Assembly: GCA_963210315.1 (NCBI GenBank)
Contig: OY723252.1
Coordinates: 1-64,000, forward strand
From: Rhynchopus euleeides
Lineage: Eukaryota; Euglenozoa; Diplonemea; Diplonemida; Diplonemidae
Reading direction: 5' to 3'
DNA length: 64,000 nucleotides
The notes below the pieces were generated by a model. The model worked only from the letters and a program-made list of their open reading frames with translations. It did no database searches and was not told where the DNA came from. The position numbers and the translations under genes were made by a program. Positions 53,798 through 64,000 of the stretch are shown here, piece after piece. How positions within the stretch are numbered: position 1 is the first letter of the stretch; every line of letters begins with the position of its first letter.

Positions 53798-55632
53798 GCG
53801 GGTGAATTAACTGTTGTGAATGTCCGGCATTTGCAACTCTCAGAGACAGGCGGGGAGGGGATGGAGTGGTGTGATAAACAGATAATGGTATGGACTAACT
53901 GAATTGGGTTCTTTACAGAGACATGCGGGCGAATGAACTGTTACGGATGTCTGGCATTTGCGATTCTCAGAGACAGGCGGGGAGGGGGCGGAGTGGTCCA
54001 CTGTGTGCAGGAAAAGCCGTTTGTGGGGCAGGATTTCCCCTCAAGACAAGATTGATTCGCTTTATTCCTCTGGAAGTAGTGCAACTCGATTCGGAGGGGC
54101 ATCTATTCCCTGCAGAGAAGAAGACCCACTCTCTCAGTGCTTCCAGTCCTGTGGCAGGGCACCATCGGTACCCTGACCATCATCTCTGTGTGTTCAAGGT
54201 TTGCTCAATCTTTGATCGCTGGGGCAGAAGGGGAGGTCCCGTGGACTGTCGTGAGACGGCAAGATGTGGCAAGGGCAAGCTGCCAGGGCGTGCAGAAATC
54301 ACACCCTGAGCCTGATGAAGGGTGGGGTTAGTGGAGCGAGCACGTTTGGATGCTGCTGTGGTGGGCGCCTTTCTGCTCACACGAGTGTGCGGAATGTGAA
54401 ACATGAATGGGTTGAAACGCAGACCCGCCGCAGACCCACTCTTTGTGGACACCCCCGGTCTGACGAAGATGTCTTTTATCGGCATTGCACTGTGGAAGGG
54501 GGGTGGGGGGCGTGCTGGTTGCGAAGCTTTGGGTGGGGATGCGGGGCGTCTGCGCGGTCCCCCGTGAGATCCGCCAGGCTGACCCCGGGGCACCCGTCAT
54601 CCGTGCGGTGCGGCTGGTGCTCGCTGCGCGCCATCGCCCCCGGCACACCCCAACCCGCCACCCCTCCCCCCCGCGAGGGATCCGGAGAACTGCCCCAGGC
54701 CGATGAACACGACGAGGCACACATCCTCGGGGCGTTGGCAGGCCTGCCGGGCGTGCCGCACGGCGCTCATCACATCCCCGGTTGGGACGCAGCGCGGTGC
54801 AATGCAGCTCTTCGACCGCAGACCCTGCGGGGCGGAGGATAGCCGGTGGAGGGGGAGAGCCGGGAAAGAAGAAGCTGTGTCTGGGTGCAGCCTGTCAGTA
54901 GGAGACGGGGGGATGGCGTGGCTGTGGTGTTGCACGGAACACGGAACACAAATAGTGCTGCACTGCGCGCAGTGCAAGGTTGTGCTGGTGGGGAGGGGGG
55001 GAGGGGGGGGGGCCGTGCCTTCACTTTTCCCCCCTTCAGTTCTTCCCAACGTGCTGCCTGAGATTGCAGCATCCCCCCCGTGGGGAAGGAGGCAGGAACG
55101 GGAGGAGCTCTCGCCGCACACCCGGGCATGCCACCCAACACGGAATGGGTGGGCGGAGGTGTGATCAACGGTTCAGCCTCCGAACTTTAGTCATATTTTC
55201 CGTCGACCAGGGGTCGCGGTGAAACGCACACACCTCGCCCTGTGCTGACATCGTGGCCAGTTCCTCCTTCGTAGGCTACAGACCCCAGAGTGGATCGGAA
55301 GTCACAGAGTGGCTCGAGTATTACCATTATAACGATGAAAGGGAGGAGGATGAGGGAGACAGTCGATCGGGAGTCACAGAGTGGATCGGAAGGGGGACGG
55401 TCCGAGACTGTCTCTTGGTTTGGGGATTCACGGGTTGGCCTCGTCAGGTCTGTGGGTGTAGTCTAGGTAGTGTAATCACTACACGATCGAGGGAGAGTGA
55501 GACACTGCGAGTGTTTCGCCCTGCCGCGTGGTGCTGAGGACAAGCCGCTCTTGCACTGCTCCTTTGGGGGGGTCGCACCTGGAGGGAGGGCCGCCTGATG
55601 CGGCCTGAGGTTGGTGCAGGTTCCCCGGAGTG
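53798..55632. other. No recognised gene
   Basis: A short direct repeat (ttgcaactctcagagacagg / ttgcgattctcagagacagg) lies near 53833 and 53955. Several GC-rich open frames overlap at 54470-55170 on both strands without a recognisable domain; one minus frame (54597-55121) contains a helical-looking stretch (SAVRHARQACQRPEDVCLVV) that could be an exon. Confidence 0.35.
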
Positions 55633-57768
55633 TCAGCAGGGTGTCGAAGGGCGAGCGGGTGTCTTGTTGTGATGCAGCTCAGGGAAGGCGGCAGCAACGA
55701 TGTCGCTGTCGCGACGCAGCGGGGCTGACGCGTGGATGAAGGCGTCTGGGTCGGCACGCACAGCCGCCAGCACCACCTCCTTGTCGCAGCACAGCGCTGT
55801 GGAGGCGTACTTCAGGGCACATCCCTCCTGTCGCACAGCCGCCAGCACCACATCACGCTTGTTCCGCAGTGTGGTGCGGGCGAAGCACAGCGCACTGCCG
55901 CAACTCGTCACGGCTGCGAGGACCACCTCTTCGTCAGCACAGAAGACAGGATCGACGAACCGCAGAGCACCGCCGTGTGCACGAGCTGCTTGAAGCACAA
56001 CCGACCTGTCGCTTCGCATTGAAGAGTCAGCGTACTGCATGGCCCTCCCGTCCTGCAAGACGGCAGCCAGTTGAAGCTCCTTGTCACGGCACAGTGAGGC
56101 ACTGGCGTAGCGAAGAGCGCACCCGCACTTGCGTACGGCTGCAAGCATGAAGTCTCTGTTGCTGTAGAAGGAAGGGTCGGCGAAGTAGAGACCTCTCGCG
56201 TCACCGTGTGTGGCTGCGAGCACCACCTCCTCGTCCTTGCGGAAAGTCGCGTCAACATATTCAAGTGCGCAGCAATGGGCCGACTTCACAGCGGCAAGCA
56301 GGACCTCGCGATCCTCGCACAGGTTGCCTGCTACCGACTTAAACGCACCACCATTCTTCCGCACGGCTGTGAGGACCACATCTCTGTTGCTGCGGGTCGA
56401 CTCAACACAGGAGTACAACGCACGTGGGTCCTGTGCCACCGCAGCAAGCTGCACCTCCGTGTCGATGCCCACGGAGGGGTGGGCGTGCTGCAAGGCACAC
56501 CCATTCAGCTTGACACACTGCAGCACGAAGTCTCTGTTGGTCTTCAGTGACTCGTCTGCGACACTGAGCACATATGGGTCACGCCGCACACCTGCCAGCA
56601 CCACCTCCTCGTCCTTCTTCAGGTGGGATGCGGCACAGAACAGTGCCACGGACTGACCCATCCCTCTGCTGTGCGCATGCATGGCAGCCAGCACCACTTC
56701 CCTGTCGCCCTGCAGGGAATGGTCGGCGTGTTGGAGTGCAGAGGGGTCCGTCTCGACTGCTGCAAGCCATAGGTCTCGGTCGCAGCGCAGCGATTCATCT
56801 GCAGAGGCTAACAGGCTCCCGTTCCACATCACTGCCTCGCGTTGGAACTCTGCATCGTCACCCAGTTCAGGTGACATATCGGTGAAGGAGGAGATGCGGC
56901 CCCAACGCAGCAAGGACAGCACCACCTCCCTGTCGCCACGCAGCGCGTCAGAAAGCTTGCCGAGGCACCGAGGTGAGAGAACAAGCTCCTTGTCGTTGCG
57001 CAGTGCCTCACTGCAGGACTCGATATCGCCCTGTGCTGCCATGACCACCTCCCTGTCATTTCGGAGGGACTCACAGGCGTACTGGAGTGCGCAGCTGTCG
57101 GTTTGCACAGCTGCCATGACGACCTCCCTGTCGGCCTGCAGCGCTGCATCGACGTGCTCGAGTGCATCACCCCAGCGCTGCACAACAGTGAGGACGAACG
57201 GCTTGTTGCTGAGGGGCGTAGGATACATGTGCCTGATGCTCTTCGAATGGCTCAACGCCACCAGCACCACGTCCTTGTCATCATGCATGTCTGCGGAGGC
57301 GTGTTCAAGTGCATGTCCGTTCATCTGCACAGCTGCAATGACGATGTCTTTGTCACTGCGGAATGCCTCATCCAGGTGCTGCAGCACATCCCCATCACAC
57401 GCCACCATCGCAATCGCCACGTCACGCAGACGCCGTGCCCAAACAGGGATCGTCGTCATGTCAAACTTACACCAGGCTGGATTCTCACGCATGTGCTTCT
57501 GCAGCGCCTTCACGAAGCGAGCACCCGACAAGGCGACGTGGATGGAGCAGCCCTGCGACACACCTGCGGCACCGGACAGAGGGGTGCTGTCGTGGAGCAC
57601 GTGCCCATCCACCGCCAGCTCCACGTCCTCGGCAAGCACGTCTGCAGGCGACCCGAGCACCACGTCGAGTGCCTTTGATTTGAGATCCACTGGCGTGTCG
57701 TCCTCCCCGATGTGCACCGCATGCTGCTCCCCACACAGCCTGTCCTGCAGGTACACCTCCATTATCAA
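55633..57768 (-). CDS. Ubiquitin-like domain plus DUF4116 repeat protein
   Basis: A 711-residue intronless protein. Residues 1-80 look like a ubiquitin-like fold (MEVYLQDRLCGEQHAVHIGE ... VELAVDGHVLHDSTPLSGAA). From about residue 110 to the end run some 23 units of the DUF4116 type, each close to LRxDREVVLAAVxxxGxAL, spaced about 25 residues. A few units are degraded (RWGRISSF, FQREAVMWNG). DUF4116 proteins are expanded in several protist lineages and their role is unknown; the repeats are predicted to be helical solenoids for protein contacts. The start could be Met1 or Met3. No signal peptide or membrane segment. The long opposite-strand frame is a shadow. Confidence 0.85.
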   Translation of the reverse strand: MIMEVYLQDRLCGEQHAVHIGEDDTPVDLKSKALDVVLGSPADVLAEDVELAVDGHVLHDSTPLSGAAGVSQGCSIHVALSGARFVKALQKHMRENPAWCKFDMTTIPVWARRLRDVAIAMVACDGDVLQHLDEAFRSDKDIVIAAVQMNGHALEHASADMHDDKDVVLVALSHSKSIRHMYPTPLSNKPFVLTVVQRWGDALEHVDAALQADREVVMAAVQTDSCALQYACESLRNDREVVMAAQGDIESCSEALRNDKELVLSPRCLGKLSDALRGDREVVLSLLRWGRISSFTDMSPELGDDAEFQREAVMWNGSLLASADESLRCDRDLWLAAVETDPSALQHADHSLQGDREVVLAAMHAHSRGMGQSVALFCAASHLKKDEEVVLAGVRRDPYVLSVADESLKTNRDFVLQCVKLNGCALQHAHPSVGIDTEVQLAAVAQDPRALYSCVESTRSNRDVVLTAVRKNGGAFKSVAGNLCEDREVLLAAVKSAHCCALEYVDATFRKDEEVVLAATHGDARGLYFADPSFYSNRDFMLAAVRKCGCALRYASASLCRDKELQLAAVLQDGRAMQYADSSMRSDRSVVLQAARAHGGALRFVDPVFCADEEVVLAAVTSCGSALCFARTTLRNKRDVVLAAVRQEGCALKYASTALCCDKEVVLAAVRADPDAFIHASAPLRRDSDIVAAAFPELHHNKTPARPSTPC

Positions 57769-59324
57769 GATCAGATCTTCCCTTTTCCCTGTCTAGGTGC
57801 GAGTGTGGGTGTCTTGCGATGTGTCGACAGGGGCTCCTGTTGCGGTCAAAATTATCCTTTTCCATTTGCTTCACTCACTCGCTCCAGAAGAAACCTTTGT
57901 TGTTGTGTTGACCGTTTCCACCAAGTTTGATTGTGGGCCCAAAAGAGCTGCGGAAGAGGAGATGTCTCACGATTAGCACATCTCGAAGGCACAGCAGCGC
58001 CGTCGCGGCTGATGCTGCCACCACTTTTCGCGCGGATCCGCATTTTAGTTTGCGGCGTGCTGGACTCATCGTGTAGTCGAATCCGGTTTGTTCTATGCAT
58101 GATGAATCATGTTGGTCACTCAAGCCTTGCAGATTTCGAGGTGCAGGTGAATTGCTTCTTTGGGCGGGGGAGAGTCTCACGACGCGGGCTTCCAACTTCG
58201 CAGTTTCGTGTTCACGCAATACAGGGTTTTGTTTCGGTTCTCTTTCAATGTACACTACACAACGGACGAGCGGGAGGAAGCATCCTGCCCGAATGAACCG
58301 CGCCCAGAGCAGGGAAAACACCACACACCACCACACCGGGATCAGGCTATTTTGCGATCCCTGCGATTCCTTGTTCGCAGGGTCGGGACTGAAGTATTAC
58401 GACAGTGTGCTGAGATCTGTTTGACTCTGTGTCAAGCTGCCAGTGACACTGGTTCTGTTCCTCAATATTCTGCACAGCGCAGGCTGCTGTCTTGTACAAT
58501 ATGCAATTCTTCGTCTTGTAGGTTGGGTAAGCGTGCTGGCATCACGCGGAGTGTCCCCGAAAGTCCACTCCGTGAGAACCGGACCCGCAATATTCAGATT
58601 TTGTGTGGTTTGGAGCCGAACGCAGAAGAGTAATTTCTTTTCCCATGCACAAGCGTTTCTTGTCTGTGCCCTGGACAGTAAAGGAAACGAGCCAGAAAAG
58701 AACAGGCGACATTGTATGCAGGATGATGCCACTGAAGACCTCACCGTGATCATGAAGAACTGAAAAGAGCCAGCGGTGTCAACAGCTGGCCTGACGCACC
58801 TGGAACCATCCAATATCGAACGCATCCCCTGTGACATTGCACCCTGGTTGTTGTGGCACGGACGCCCCCCAAACCAATCCAGCGAACTCTCGTGGTCCAA
58901 CCCCGTGCACCTCATCTGCCTGTGCGACGAGGTGACACCCCCAGCAAAATGAACACACATCGCCTCCAGGGTTGTGTGCCGACGGACCACGGATGACCGC
59001 AAACTCTGGAAACATCTTGCTACATCCATCAGAAGTGGCATCTGCAATTGGCTTCCCCCACACCGCTGTTTACACCCTCCGCCTTGATACAGCAGGGGAG
59101 CGCAAACGTGAATTTCGATAATTCCGAGACCCACCCCCAGACTGCTGGCAGTCGGTCCCACCAACAAATCCGGAGGTAGGAACTGCCGTGCGGAAAAAGT
59201 GTTGAGAAGTGTTTTTGAGAGAGGGGGGGGGGGGGGGGCGGGGGGGGGGGGGGAATGATCGGAAACAGCACCACACACAGGAAATCACAAAATAAAGAAT
59301 TCGCCTTCTGATCCCAGTTGCCTG
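57769..59324. other. Intergenic; third copy of 75-bp structured repeat
   Basis: 58500-58592 resembles the repeats at 40575 and 43154; here cggagtg...cactccg forms a perfect 7-bp stem. 59220-59254 is a G-run with single C interruptions. Frames between are short and unrecognised. Confidence 0.4.
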
Positions 59325-61608
59325 CACGGTGGCCTGGTCAGACCCTGACCAGGTCAAAACCTGGTCAAATCTTGACCAGGTCATACCTGGTCATTGACCA
59401 GGTATGACCTGGTCATGACCATGTCATACCTGGTCATGACCAGGTCATTTTCACCCATTTTAACCGGGGGGAACATGTTGAGTGGCCAAGCAGGGGGGAC
59501 AATTCGCATATTCCGGACTCTCTCCGGCCGTTGTGGAAAGTATGAGTCAAAAGGGTTCAACCATACCCCGAGTCGAGAAAGAAGTCGAAGCTTGAATCAT
59601 GTTGGGCACAAGGGGAAAATGGTCAAAATTGGCCCAAAATTACCAATAAAATATGCTGCAGTGCAGGGGGGTGGCGGGGGAGTCGGCGACGAAACTTGAT
59701 GATCAGCAGCTTTCTGCCTTCTTCCGCTTCTTCACATTCTTCTCCTTCTTCCTCCTCTTCTTCGGGATCTTCGTTGTCGTCGTCGGCTTCACAGGCCAGT
59801 GCTGCCTTGCGTAACACGCCGTCCTTCGCATCCTGGGTGTGGATCGGCGGCTGCTTGTCGCAGAGGCAAATACGGAGACCACGCGGTTTGTTGCAGGCAG
59901 CATCGCCAGTCAGTAACCAGCCATCGGAACACTTGCCGAGCGAATCGATCGGGCCGACAGGGGTTACTCGACTGCTACCGAGAGCCCTGAGACGGTGCCG
60001 AAACGAATCGAAGTTTTTCATCCATACGGGACCCGCTGTCATGCACTTCCCGCACAACGATATGACATTGTATTGCAAGAGGGTACACGAAGATTCTTGC
60101 GGGGTCGTTGCCGAAACTGGCATAGTTTGCCAGCTCGAACACCATCAGGTCCCTCTCCCGGAAACAAGCAGATGTTGTCCTGGCCCGCGATTTCCTCTCC
60201 CCATTCTCCCTCTCGAACGCTTCGTCGGAGAGGTGGCAGTTCTGAGGATCCTGAGGGTCCTGAGGCATTCAAGGCAGGGCACTCCCTTCTCCATTCTTTT
60301 ACACTCTTTGAAAAGTGTCACAATCAGATGTGGTCAACCGTTACGGCACTGCCGATGGGACTCTCGTCCTCTGGCACGCCCGCTGGTCGGGCTTCTTTGT
60401 CACCACCGCCTGCCTCATCACCGCGTTCACCAACTGGATGTCGATGGTCACGACACCCTGCCCCTGCGTTGCCTGTGGTGTTGCCCCCACCGCCACAATG
60501 AACGGATCCGGAATGTGAAACGTTCGGGCGTGCAGACCATTCGGAACCTCGCTCTTGTAGGGCAGGTCCCTCATGACCGTGACAGTCATGACCAATCCGT
60601 CGAGGACAGGTGGGTGCTCGTCGGGCACGTCAGCTCCCGGACCTACCTCTACGATGATCCGGTAGAAGAGGACGTCTGCTATCGAATGCCTCCCGATCTG
60701 CGTGATGGGGGGGGGGTTTGGGGTCAGTTGTTTTTCAGCTGCCTTCGAAGAAGTACTGCCCACCGCGCTTTGAGCGGTGGGCAGCCTCTTCATATCGGTT
60801 CCCAGCACCTCATCCGAGCACCCCGCTTCCGTCAGCACCTCGTACTCAGACGAGTTCTTGTCGGCGCTCGTGAGGCGCTTCATGCCGCCTCCGACGCGCG
60901 TTGCCAGAGACACGCATGGAGTAGACTGCGGGCAGTGTCCTGGCCTTCTTCTTGTCGGCCTCTTCACTCCGTGTCAGCTTCCTGCCCCACTCCTTGTCAA
61001 AGTGGGTGGTGCGATGGCTTTTCAAACAGCGCCGCGAGGCTGCTGTGAAACAGCTCGACGCCTTCTGCGTGGCCTGGGATGATGCAGACCTCCTCGACAT
61101 TTTTTTGGGATACCACCAGGGGGAGGGACCCGGTGTGAGGCACTTGAGTGCGTCCAGGCGGGCAGGGAACCTGGGCAGGGGGCAGGGGGCCTCATTCCTT
61201 TTTGGTAATTTTGGGCCAAAGCTGCTGATCATCAAGTTTCGTCGCCGACCCCACCCTCCCCTCCCCCGCCACCCCCCTGCACTGCAGCATATTTTATTGG
61301 TAATTTTGGGCCAATTTTGACCATTTTCCCCTTGTGCCCAACATGATTCAAGCTTCGACTTCTTTCTCGACTCGGGGTATGGTTGAACCCTTTTGACTCA
61401 TACTTTCCACAACGGCCGGAGAGAGTCCGGAATATGCGAATTGTCCCCCCTGCTTGGCCACTCAACATGTTCCCCCCGGTTAAAATGGGTGAAAATGACC
61501 TGGTCATGACCAGGTATGACATGGTCATGACCAGGTCATACCTGGTCATGACCAGGTCAGATTTGGACCTGGTCAAAACCTGGTCAGTCAGCTGACCAGG
61601 CCACCGTG
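59325..61608. mobile_element. CACGGTGGCC element, copy 2 (2284 bp, target TG)
   Basis: Long inverted arms, 59325-59713 and 61218-61608 (about 390 bp), end in CACGGTGGCCTGGTCA and are flanked by TG on both sides. The outer arm has palindromic tgaccaggtca arrays. The interior (59714-61217) carries a gene read on the minus strand. This copy lacks the GGGGGTCTTCG MITE and the 7-kb insertion found in copy 1, so it supplies their empty sites. Confidence 0.8.
59714..61217 (-). pseudogene. Gene inside CACGGTGGCC element, copy 2
   Basis: Blocks in transcription order: a basic stretch SHRTTHFDKEWGRKLTRSEE (about 60960-61020); a block from KNSSEYEVLTEAGCSDEVLG to HIPDPFIVAVG and GQGVVTIDIQLVNAVMRQAV (60370-60880); then TLLQYNVISLCGKCMTAGPV, SDGWLLTGDAACN continuing in frame into RICLCDKQPPIHTQDAKDGV, and a Glu-rich tail. 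An 8-nt deletion near 60120 breaks frame after FELANYA; copy 1 is intact there. Introns may also separate blocks. Not recognised as a known transposase; the location suggests it once served the element. Confidence 0.5.
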
Positions 61609-63186
61609 TGGGCGGTGCCCCCCCCCCCCCCTCCCTCCCTCTCCCGACTCCCTTCCCCCCTTCCCTACCCACACACCCACACCCACCCCACCCCAGACCG
61701 AGAGGTGAAGTTCTCTTCTGGGGCAGGGGGTCTTCAGGAAAGGCAGAAGGGTCAGCTTCTGCTGCACGTGTGAAAGAAAAGATGTCACTTCGCGCAGCGG
61801 CACACACATTGCGGGTTAGCCGTTACGATCTGCCCACCAAACCCGCCACCTGTTGGCTTCATTTTGACAGGGTGCCTTCGCTCTAAAGTGCAGAAAAAAT
61901 GAGCCGCTCGGCAACAGAGGTTGCAGCCTTTGACATCATTTGACACACTCGAGCGAAGGCCGCCGCGGTGGACTTCTTCTGCGAGCCCCCCCCCCCCCCA
62001 CCAAAGACCTCTTCCTTCGACTTTCTTGCGCCCCTTTCTTCGCGAGAGGGGCAGGGGCGGCTAGGGCTAGGCGCTGAGAGGGACACACAGAGGGGGTCTT
62101 CGGGGTCTTCGCTACGGGGGTGATCGTCAGTGGCATTTTGGTGCATTTCCTGTTGAATTGGCTGAAAACTGACGAAGATTGACGAAGGATAACGACCAGC
62201 GAAGACCCCCAGAGGCACGGCCTCGTGTGTGTCCAACTGCGAGACCCAATCTGTTGAGGGCGGCCTCACTTCTCGGAGAAGGAGGCCTTGTTCTGCACCT
62301 TTCGAGCGATGTACCCCCCACCCCCCCTCCTCCCCCCCTCCACAAGGTGGAACGGAAATGACATGAATACCAAACAACGTTCGTCCCCTTGTCCTTTTTT
62401 TTTGCCGGAGCTGCACTTTCCTCTTTTGCCCGCTTCCACCACAGTGATCATGGGTCACAGGCGGCCAGTAAGCAGTTCCGAGTCCGTCGCGTCTCTGTAG
62501 CATTTCCCGTGCCACACAAGTGTGTTATGTGCAAAAGCGTAGCAACCGTGCTTCCTTCTTCCTTAATGATGCGTTGACGCTTCCACCACCCTAGAGCCTG
62601 CTGCTTTGATGTGGGTGTGGAGCACATGTGAACACGAGATAGCTAGACACACAGAAAAGGAACAGGATCGTCGGAAGCACTCCTACACTTTTACGCATCA
62701 TAAATGTGCTCAAAAAAAAGAAAAAGGGTCCCTTTTCGTTTCAATATCGCACGATATCCTTTTCCATCTCCGCTGTGACTTTCGCCGCTCGCAACCCCAT
62801 CAGAATACAAAAAAAATACGGCAAAAAAAACATTGCAATCGAATAAACAATAAACAGGAAAGGGAAAGAAGCGAAATGAGTGGCCAGAGGCAGTGCTGTA
62901 ACTTGAATGAGCCCCGCACACGCGCGCACGAGCGGTGGCGGTTTGCAGTGCGGGGGAGGGGGGGTGGGGGGGAGGAGACCAAGGACCTGCAATCCACAGG
63001 ATTTCCCGGGAAACCTCCCGCACACCCACCACAGATCCGAGGGGCCGACAGCCCCGGCGGCACCCCTGCTTGGGCGCCATCTTGTCGCCCAGGGAAGGGT
63101 TCCTGCCCTTGCGCACGCGGTACCTTGTCGGAGGATTCGAAACTGGTTCCTGCCGTGCGCTTCGCCGAGCGTCACAGTAGGGTGCG
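61609..63186. other. Intergenic region with MITE and AT-rich stretch
   Basis: Poly-C runs at 61619-61632 and 61987-61999, a MITE at 62092-62210, the inverted 60-bp repeat at 62522-62592 and an A-rich block at 62700-62875. A 357-codon plus frame across here is a shadow without domains. Confidence 0.5.
62092..62210 (-). mobile_element. GGGGGTCTTCG MITE, copy 3 (target AGA)
   Basis: 119 bp, inverted relative to copies 1 and 2. Flanked by AGA at 62089-62091 and 62211-62213. One end carries a short duplication (ggtcttcggggtcttcg). Confidence 0.9.
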
Positions 63187-64000
63187 TCATGTTGCAACGC
63201 AGTTGATCCAGTCGTTGTGGATGGTGCCGCCTGGGCTCAGCGGCACATTGAGTGCCACAGCCCCCTTCATGAGCCCGTTCACGTACCCAGAGCGCAGCTC
63301 GTCAGCTGGGGCTGCTTTGCACGACGCAGCCCCGAGGGTTGTCCCGCTCTGCACCTTGGTGATAGGCACCGGTTGCAAACCGTCGTTGTTGCTCAGATCC
63401 GCTGTGTTCAGAGTCAGCAGATCGCGGTTGATGCGATTCTCGCCCTGCAGGGGTGGGTGGTGTGCCGCAGGATGGGGCAACACAATAAGCAACAGAAGAG
63501 AGAGAGCTGTGTGTGTGTGCGACAAGGGTGCCTTGGTGCCTCCTTTGGAGAGGCAGTCACGAACATGCCAGAGAGGGACATACCGTGGCGGCGCACTGCT
63601 TGCAGTTCAGGGTGAACACTTCGTAGGTGTCCCCGATGTCGGTCATCATCTCCGTCACTGCGAGCACGTCCGAGGATGACAGGAACTCGGGCACCGTCTT
63701 GCCGGACTCAATCAGCTTTGCGAGGAACCGTGTCAGTGTGGGGATGGTCGGGTCAACCGCGAAATCCTGGCCCACGTAGTCCGCTACCAGGATCCCGTTG
63801 CTGGGGTTGCCCCGGATGCAGTCGGGTGTGTTCTCGATGATGATGACGTGGTCCATGTTGCGCCCCAGCATCGACAGGTCCTTCTGGTACCCAGGGCGGC
63901 CGGAGAACCACTTCTTGTGGCGGTAGATGCAGTGCTCGATGGTGCCCTCAGGGTCGATGTTGCGGATGATGGTCTGGGCATACGACTTCACGCCTGCCGT
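63187..64000 (-). CDS. NIF/SCP-type (FCP1-like) phosphatase, 3' part
   Basis: Exon 63584-64000 continues past the right edge. It encodes the second half of an FCP1-homology/NLI-interacting-factor domain: YQKDLSMLGRNMDHVIIIEN followed by TPDCIRGNPSNGILVADYVG and a TLTRFLAKLIESG helix. The usual DNSP-like motif reads ENTP. This family dephosphorylates Ser/Thr, classically on the RNA polymerase II tail. The DxDxT nucleophile would lie outside the window. A 139-nt GT-AG intron (63445-63583, gtatgt...ctgcag) joins in phase 0 to exon 63187-63444, an unfamiliar tail (GENRINRDLLTLNTADLSNN ... NDWINCVAT) ending at TGA 63187-63189. Family assignment good; exact subtype open. Confidence 0.7.
63445..63583 (-). 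other. Predicted 139-nt intron of the phosphatase gene
   Basis: Donor gtatgt after ACG, acceptor cccctgcag before GGC; phase 0 on both sides, keeping frame. It contains a pyrimidine-rich stretch before the acceptor. Confidence 0.65.

Noticed and set aside
56681..57796. 371-codon plus frame opposite the DUF4116 gene
   Set aside because: Ser/Thr-rich shadow of the repeats on the other strand.
62606..63679. 357-codon plus frame near the right end
   Set aside because: Covers an A-rich intergenic stretch and the complement of phosphatase exons; no domain or gene-like composition.
1..64000. tRNA or rRNA genes
   Set aside because: No cloverleaf with A and B boxes or conserved rRNA core was seen on either strand by eye; tRNAscan-SE and an Rfam search would decide.

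Overview
The window looks like nuclear DNA of a microbial eukaryote (protist or alga). The evidence is short GT-AG introns (47 nt and 139 nt, both phase 0), a Helitron, an N-terminal ubiquitin-like domain joined to DUF4116 repeats, a signal-peptide P450-lipoxygenase protein, and a very high load of satellites and nested non-autonomous transposons. The species cannot be named from the sequence. Only four host-type genes stand out: the P450-lipoxygenase fusion (21477-24791, minus), a broken 5'-nucleotidase (32892-34354, minus), a ubiquitin-like/DUF4116 protein (55633-57768, minus), and the 3' part of an NIF/SCP-type phosphatase (63187-64000, minus, running off the right edge).

Layout. 1-7958 is an almost perfect array of the octamer GGGTTTGC. 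7959-12736 holds degenerate repeats and a Helitron replication-initiator gene, broken by a 164-bp insertion and lacking its helicase. 12737-14468 is a second array of the same octamer, fused directly to a 32-bp satellite (14467-19800) with a 1056-bp (33-mer) higher-order period. 19801-21476 has no recognised gene. 21477-24791 is the fusion enzyme. 25215-31450 is repeats, hairpins and foldback elements. The 5'-nucleotidase remnant follows.

From 35549 to 44125 I read one transposon (termini CACGGTGGCC, 2-bp target duplication TA) split by a 6987-bp element (termini CATGGTTT, target duplication TTAAAA). That element carries a 1.46-kb element (termini GAGGATYCTT, target duplication CTGAG), which in turn carries a 346-bp MITE (target TA). 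Paralogous copies of most of these elements occur elsewhere in the window and confirm several boundaries through empty sites. 44426-53800 is a mosaic of segmental duplications, dispersed exon-like fragments and two long near-perfect palindromes. The second copy of the CACGGTGGCC element lies at 59325-61608.

The best candidate for an undescribed biological system is the single-chain CYP74-like P450 plus lipoxygenase. By family knowledge these two activities are consecutive steps of oxylipin synthesis. The best structural discoveries are the nested transposon families with solved boundaries and the two satellite types. All family assignments are from motif reading; no database search was run.
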